Assembly (NCBI GenBank): GCA_030637945.1
Contig: DAOWFN010000211.1
Coordinates: forward strand, 1 to 7,878
Reading direction: 5' to 3'
DNA: 7,878 nucleotides
Source of the DNA: Gammaproteobacteria bacterium
GTDB taxonomy: Bacteria > Pseudomonadota > Gammaproteobacteria > SZUA-229
The position numbers and the translations under genes were made by a program. Of the stretch, positions 5,679-7,878 are shown in pieces. The notes below the pieces were generated by a model. That model was given only the letters and a program-made list of their open reading frames with translations, was not told where the DNA came from and did not search any database. Within the stretch, counting starts at the first letter, position 1; the number at the start of each line of letters is the position of its first letter.

Positions 5679-6626
5679 GTGTCAATTACACGTCGACAAT
5701 TTTTTAAATATCTGGCTATCGCCGGATCATCCCTGGGATCGGCTCTGCCTGCCAGTCACAGTTATTCTGCTTTATCTCTTTCCACGGCCTCTGCCGGCAA
5801 GCACATGCGCATTATTCCATCTACCGGTGAAAAAATTCCTGCTATTGGTCTTGGTTCATGGTTGACCTTTGCTATCGATGTTGATGATAAGGAAGAACTT
5901 GATAGCCGTATTGCTATCTTGCGTGATTTTTTAGCGCGTGGTGGCGGGGTGCTGGATTCTTCGCCCATGTATGGTGTTGCCCAGGAGGTGATCGGTAAAG
6001 GTCTCAAGCGTATCGGACAGCATGATGGTCTGTTTTCTGCGACCAAGGTGTGGACAACGGGCAACCGCCAGGGGTTTATCCAGATGGAAGATTCACATCA
6101 GTTGTGGGGTTTAGACAAGCTGGATCTTATGCAGGTGCACAACCTGCTTGACTGGGAAACGCACTTACCGACGTTGCATACCATGAAGCAACAGGGTGAT
6201 ATTCGTTATGTTGGCGTAACAACATCTCATGGCCGGCGTCATGATGAGTTAGAACATATCATACGTACTCAGCAACTGGACTTTGTGCAGCTCACCTACA
6301 ACATACTGGATCGGGAAGCTGAAGAGACTTTATTGCCTTTGGCAAAGGACAAGGGCATTGCCGTGATCATCAATCGGCCGTTTCAACGTGGCGGTCTTTT
6401 TGATAAGTTTGAAAAGTACCCATTACCTGTCTGGGCGAATGAAATAGATTGTGCGAACTGGGCTCAATTCTTTTTGAAATTTATCATCTCACATCCAGCT
6501 GTTACTTGTGCCATACCGGCGACTTCACAGATTGAACATCTGCGTGAAAATATAGCGGCGGGTTATGGGCGTTTGCCTGATGAGGCTATGCGTAAAAAAA
6601 TGATCGCGTATATAAAAAACCTGTAG
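5679..6626 (+). CDS. Tat-exported aldo/keto reductase
   Basis: From GTG 5679 the product has 315 residues. It begins MSITRRQFFKYLAIAG, a twin-arginine signal (Arg5-Arg6, then Phe-Phe-Lys and a hydrophobic stretch), followed by an Ala/Ser-rich region that probably ends at a cleavage site between about 31 and 40. The mature part is an aldo/keto reductase TIM barrel with the full catalytic tetrad: Asp93 and Tyr98 in VLDSSPMYG, Lys123 in ATKVW, and His154 in LMQVHNL. Such enzymes reduce aldehydes or ketones with NAD(P)H. Tat export suggests it folds and loads its nucleotide in the cytoplasm and works in the periplasm, where no NADPH pool exists; the physiological reductant and substrate are unknown. 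It follows cnoX by 81 bases on the same strand, so co-transcription is possible. ATG 5673 is the alternative start and adds two residues. Confidence 0.92.
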   Translation: MSITRRQFFKYLAIAGSSLGSALPASHSYSALSLSTASAGKHMRIIPSTGEKIPAIGLGSWLTFAIDVDDKEELDSRIAILRDFLARGGGVLDSSPMYGVAQEVIGKGLKRIGQHDGLFSATKVWTTGNRQGFIQMEDSHQLWGLDKLDLMQVHNLLDWETHLPTLHTMKQQGDIRYVGVTTSHGRRHDELEHIIRTQQLDFVQLTYNILDREAEETLLPLAKDKGIAVIINRPFQRGGLFDKFEKYPLPVWANEIDCANWAQFFLKFIISHPAVTCAIPATSQIEHLRENIAAGYGRLPDEAMRKKMIAYIKNL

Positions 6627-6690
6627 TGGTTTAAAGATAACTTCATAATTAAAGGAGGCAGGCGAACTGCTGTCCCGTTAACTTGACACT
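6627..6690. other. Short gene-free spacer after the aldo/keto reductase gene
   Basis: It contains AAAGGAGG around 6651-6658, a strong Shine-Dalgarno-like string, but no start codon follows at a usable distance. CTGTCCCG at 6670-6677 resembles the CTGTCCCC text near the right edge. Together with 6691-6975 it forms a gap of roughly 350 bases that holds repeats but no recognised gene. Confidence 0.5.
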
Positions 6691-6790
6691 GTCATCCTGA
6701 CCGAAGCGCAGCGTAGTGGAAGGATCTTAAGTGCAGTATCATGAGGGATTCAAGATCTTTCCATTCTGCTACCGCTCCAGTCAAGATGAC
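6691..6790. repeat. MITE-like palindrome with GTCATCCTGA termini
   Basis: The left arm begins GTCATCCTGACCGAAGCG at 6691 and runs through AAGGATCTT (6720-6728). The right arm read in reverse begins GTCATCTTGACTGGAGCG at 6790 and runs to AAAGATCTT (the reverse complement of 6752-6760). The arms pair for about 38 bases with several mismatches and one bulge, leaving a loop of about 23 bases. Hairpins with GTCATCCTGA-type ends and an AAGGATCT core are widespread intergenic repeats in many bacteria. Arm divergence suggests an old copy. Confidence 0.75.
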
Positions 6791-6853
6791 AAAATAACAG
6801 CGGTGCTAGTTTTCACGTCTTATACAACAACAAATATCAATATAGTGTAATCG

Positions 6854-6884
6854 TTAACACGATGAAGTAATCTACATTATGCTA
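6854..6884 (+). promoter_or_regulatory. Candidate promoter shared by both repeat copies
   Basis: TTAACA (6854-6859) could be a -35 element, with CATTAT (6875-6880, 15-base spacer) or TATGCT (6879-6884, 19-base spacer) as a -10; neither spacing is ideal. It lies within the interrupted inverted repeat TCGT-TAAC-ACGA (6851-6862), which is identical in copy A (4468-4479), while the -10 area is where the copies differ most. Confidence 0.3.
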
Positions 6885-6905
6885 TAGACTTATTAGAAAT
6901 CTTAT

Positions 6906-6928
6906 CTGGCGGTTTATTTTCACCGCAG
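6906..6928 (+). promoter_or_regulatory. Leader hairpin directly before the ribosome-binding site of the yjdF-like gene
   Basis: CTGGCGGT (6906-6913) can pair with ACCGCAG (6922-6928) apart from one bulged G, around a TTATTTTC loop. The AGAGGA Shine-Dalgarno follows at 6930-6935. In copy A the same structure is kept (4523-4545) with one change in the closing pair. It may affect translation of the leader; no riboswitch family is recognised. Confidence 0.4.
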
Positions 6929-6975
6929 TAGAGGATACTCTGGAGACAATAAAATCCTTTCGAAGTAATCGTCTT

Positions 6976-7557
6976 TTGCAGGGCCTTGTGGTGTGGCTGC
7001 TTTTGCTGTGGGTTATCACTGCCATTAACCCGCTATTTCCACAGGACTGGCTGATTGAAAACCTGCTGGTCTTTGTCTACGGCGCACTGCTGGTTTTTAC
7101 TTATCCCTTGTTCAAATTTTCTAATTTTTCCTATGTGCTGTTTAGCCTGTTTCTCAGTCTGCATCTTATCGGTGCGCACTACACCTATTCAGAGACTCCG
7201 CTCGGATTCTGGCTGCAGTCAATGTTTGATTTTGAGCGTAATCATTACGACCGTATTGTCCATTTTGCTTTTGGCCTGCTTATCGCATACCCATTCCGTG
7301 AAATTCTGCTGCGGCAGGTGCAGGTAAAGCGGGCCTGGTCCTACTTCCTGGCGGTGGTGATGATTCTCGCTTTCAGCGCTTTTTATGAGGTATTAGAGGC
7401 GATTGTGGCGATGTTGGTTAGCCCCGAACTCGGCAGTGCTTACCTGGGAACGCAGGGTGATGAATGGGATGCGCAGAAAGATTCGTTCCTGGCGTTTAGC
7501 GGTTCTATTATTGCAATGCTGCTGGCCTGGATCTACGCGCGCAACAAGGTCACGTAA
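6976..7557 (+). CDS. yjdF: YjdF/DUF2238 family inner-membrane protein
   Basis: From TTG 6976 the product is 193 residues, predicted to be a multi-pass inner-membrane protein. Hydrophobic segments lie near 3-17, 27-45, 49-68, 93-108, 120-145 and 172-188. Conserved family features are visible: HLIGAHYTYSETP (61-73), NHYDRIVHFAFG (88-99), AFYEVLEAIVA (about 136-146) and LGTQGDEWDAQKDS (about 156-169), the last resembling the LGTQGDxWDxQxD of E. coli YjdF. Function is unknown in the family. The start is uncertain. Counting from GAG 6943, the equivalent of GTG in the truncated copy, would give 204 residues, closer to E. coli YjdF (209), but GAG cannot initiate. CTG 6940 sits four bases after AGAGGA, while TTG 6976 has only a weak GAAG upstream. 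The N-terminal region is duplicated at 4560-4621. Confidence 0.88.
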   Translation: MQGLVVWLLLLWVITAINPLFPQDWLIENLLVFVYGALLVFTYPLFKFSNFSYVLFSLFLSLHLIGAHYTYSETPLGFWLQSMFDFERNHYDRIVHFAFGLLIAYPFREILLRQVQVKRAWSYFLAVVMILAFSAFYEVLEAIVAMLVSPELGSAYLGTQGDEWDAQKDSFLAFSGSIIAMLLAWIYARNKVT

Positions 7558-7625
7558 CGGCGTCAGAGCCTTCATCGTAATAGTGTAATAGGGAACTAAC
7601 CAGGATTAAAATCAGATAGCCATTA
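7558..7625. other. Short gap after the yjdF-like gene
   Basis: No terminator hairpin with a T-run, open frame or RNA gene is seen here. It leads directly into the REP-like palindrome. Confidence 0.5.
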
Positions 7626-7659
7626 ATAACCGTTATCTGTCCCCGATTTTCTAAACGGG
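7626..7659. repeat. REP-like palindromic unit between convergent genes
   Basis: ATAAC-C-GTTAT (7626-7636) is an 11-base palindrome. It is followed by CTGTCCCCGATTTT and then CGGGTCGC, where CCCG (7643-7646) can pair with CGGG (7656-7659) around a 9-base loop. The text GGGGACAGATAACGG on the minus strand resembles sequence often seen next to REP-associated transposase genes in gammaproteobacteria. It separates the rightward yjdF-like gene from the leftward ORF and could help terminate both transcripts. Confidence 0.45.
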
Positions 7660-7677
7660 TCGCACCTAAGTTTTGTA

Positions 7678-7878
7678 TTAATGTTTTTTCTTCCATCCAT
7701 TCGATTTTTCAAAATAATCAGGAGAAAGCAATGAGCTATCTATCTGTGGCCTGTCATCATATTCAATTTCTCTTTCAGATAGGCAACTTTTAAAATCTTT
7801 GATGGAAGCCCATTTACATAACACTTCTCGATCATCATTCAGCGCTACGATCTCGCCTGTACTTTCTTTAAGGCAAAA
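7678..7878 (-). CDS. 3' end of an unrecognised leftward ORF
   Basis: On the minus strand a frame is open from the window edge for 66 codons to TAA at 7680-7678, ending SPDYFEKSNGWKKKH. The composition is mixed and charged, as in a soluble protein (…LCKWASIKDFKSCLSE, then REIEYDDRPQIDSS), with no obvious domain and no membrane segment. In AT-rich DNA a random open frame of this length is unlikely but possible. The convergent arrangement with yjdF and the palindrome just past its stop are consistent with a real gene end. I do not recognise the family; a transposase tail is one possibility because of the REP-like sequence beside it, but no transposase motif is visible. Confidence 0.45.
   Translation of the reverse strand, partial: FCLKESTGEIVALNDDREVLCKWASIKDFKSCLSEREIEYDDRPQIDSSLLSPDYFEKSNGWKKKH

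Larger units (their letters stand above)
6827..7004 (+). repeat. Direct repeat copy B (copy A at 4450-4621)
   Basis: This is the right-hand member of the repeat pair and runs into the full-length DUF2238 gene. Differences from copy A include GAG at 6943-6945 in place of copy A's GTG start, TTT for CTG-TTG context near 6973, and several changes around 6873-6885. The pair brackets cnoX and the aldo/keto reductase gene in direct orientation. Confidence 0.92.

Noticed and set aside
6651..6658. Strong Shine-Dalgarno-like AAAGGAGG after the aldo/keto reductase gene
   Set aside because: No start codon follows within a workable distance, so no gene could be assigned.
4450..7004. CRISPR or phage attachment-site explanation for the repeat pair
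   Set aside because: There are only two long copies with coding content, no short regular spacers, no integrase gene and no tRNA gene nearby.
7055..7327. + strand 90-codon frame within the yjdF-like gene
   Set aside because: It is a frame-shifted shadow rich in Cys and Leu; the conserved DUF2238 motifs are in the other frame.
7731..7793. Tiny + strand ORF of 20 codons with AGGAG seven bases before ATG
   Set aside because: The initiation signal is good, but the peptide is very short with no recognisable feature and overlaps a longer open frame on the minus strand.

Overview
The window looks like a moderately AT-rich gammaproteobacterial chromosome segment. The main reasons are a Lon-like AAA protease paired with a universal-stress-like protein, a CnoX (YbbN)-type thioredoxin/TPR chaperone whose C-terminal end resembles the Escherichia coli protein, and a YjdF/DUF2238 membrane protein. 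I cannot place it to genus. All complete genes are on the + strand. Non-coding gaps are crowded with palindromic and repeated elements, as in a genome with many small mobile elements.

Layout. Bases 1-37 are the first 12 codons of a leftward transposase that fits the DUF4372/IS4 type, followed by its leader and the insertion-sequence end, roughly to 150. Bases 150-346 are the leader of the Lon-like protease gene (347-2797). That gene overlaps by 17 bases a tandem USP-like protein gene (2781-3536); together they look like a two-gene stress/proteolysis operon. An approximately 100-base imperfect palindrome fills most of the gap before a HAD-family hydrolase gene (3704-4327).

A 397-base gap (4328-4724) then contains a truncated copy of the upstream region and first codons of the yjdF-like gene. 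A CnoX-like gene (4725-5597) and a Tat-exported aldo/keto reductase gene (5679-6626) follow. Next come a 100-base MITE-like hairpin (6691-6790) and a second copy of the repeat (6827-7004), which runs into the full-length yjdF-like gene (6976-7557). The right edge holds a REP-like palindrome and the 3' end of an unrecognised leftward ORF (7678 to the edge).

The strongest unexpected signal is the pair of direct repeats (about 94% identical over 157 ungapped bases, 2383 bases apart) that bracket cnoX and the aldo/keto reductase gene. The truncated copy keeps a well-placed Shine-Dalgarno and an in-frame GTG start, while the full-length gene has GAG at that position and must start elsewhere or be poorly expressed. 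Functionally the genes lean towards protein quality control and stress (ATP-dependent protease, USP-like partner, GroEL-linked holdase). I see no clear evidence of a wholly new defence or metabolic system.
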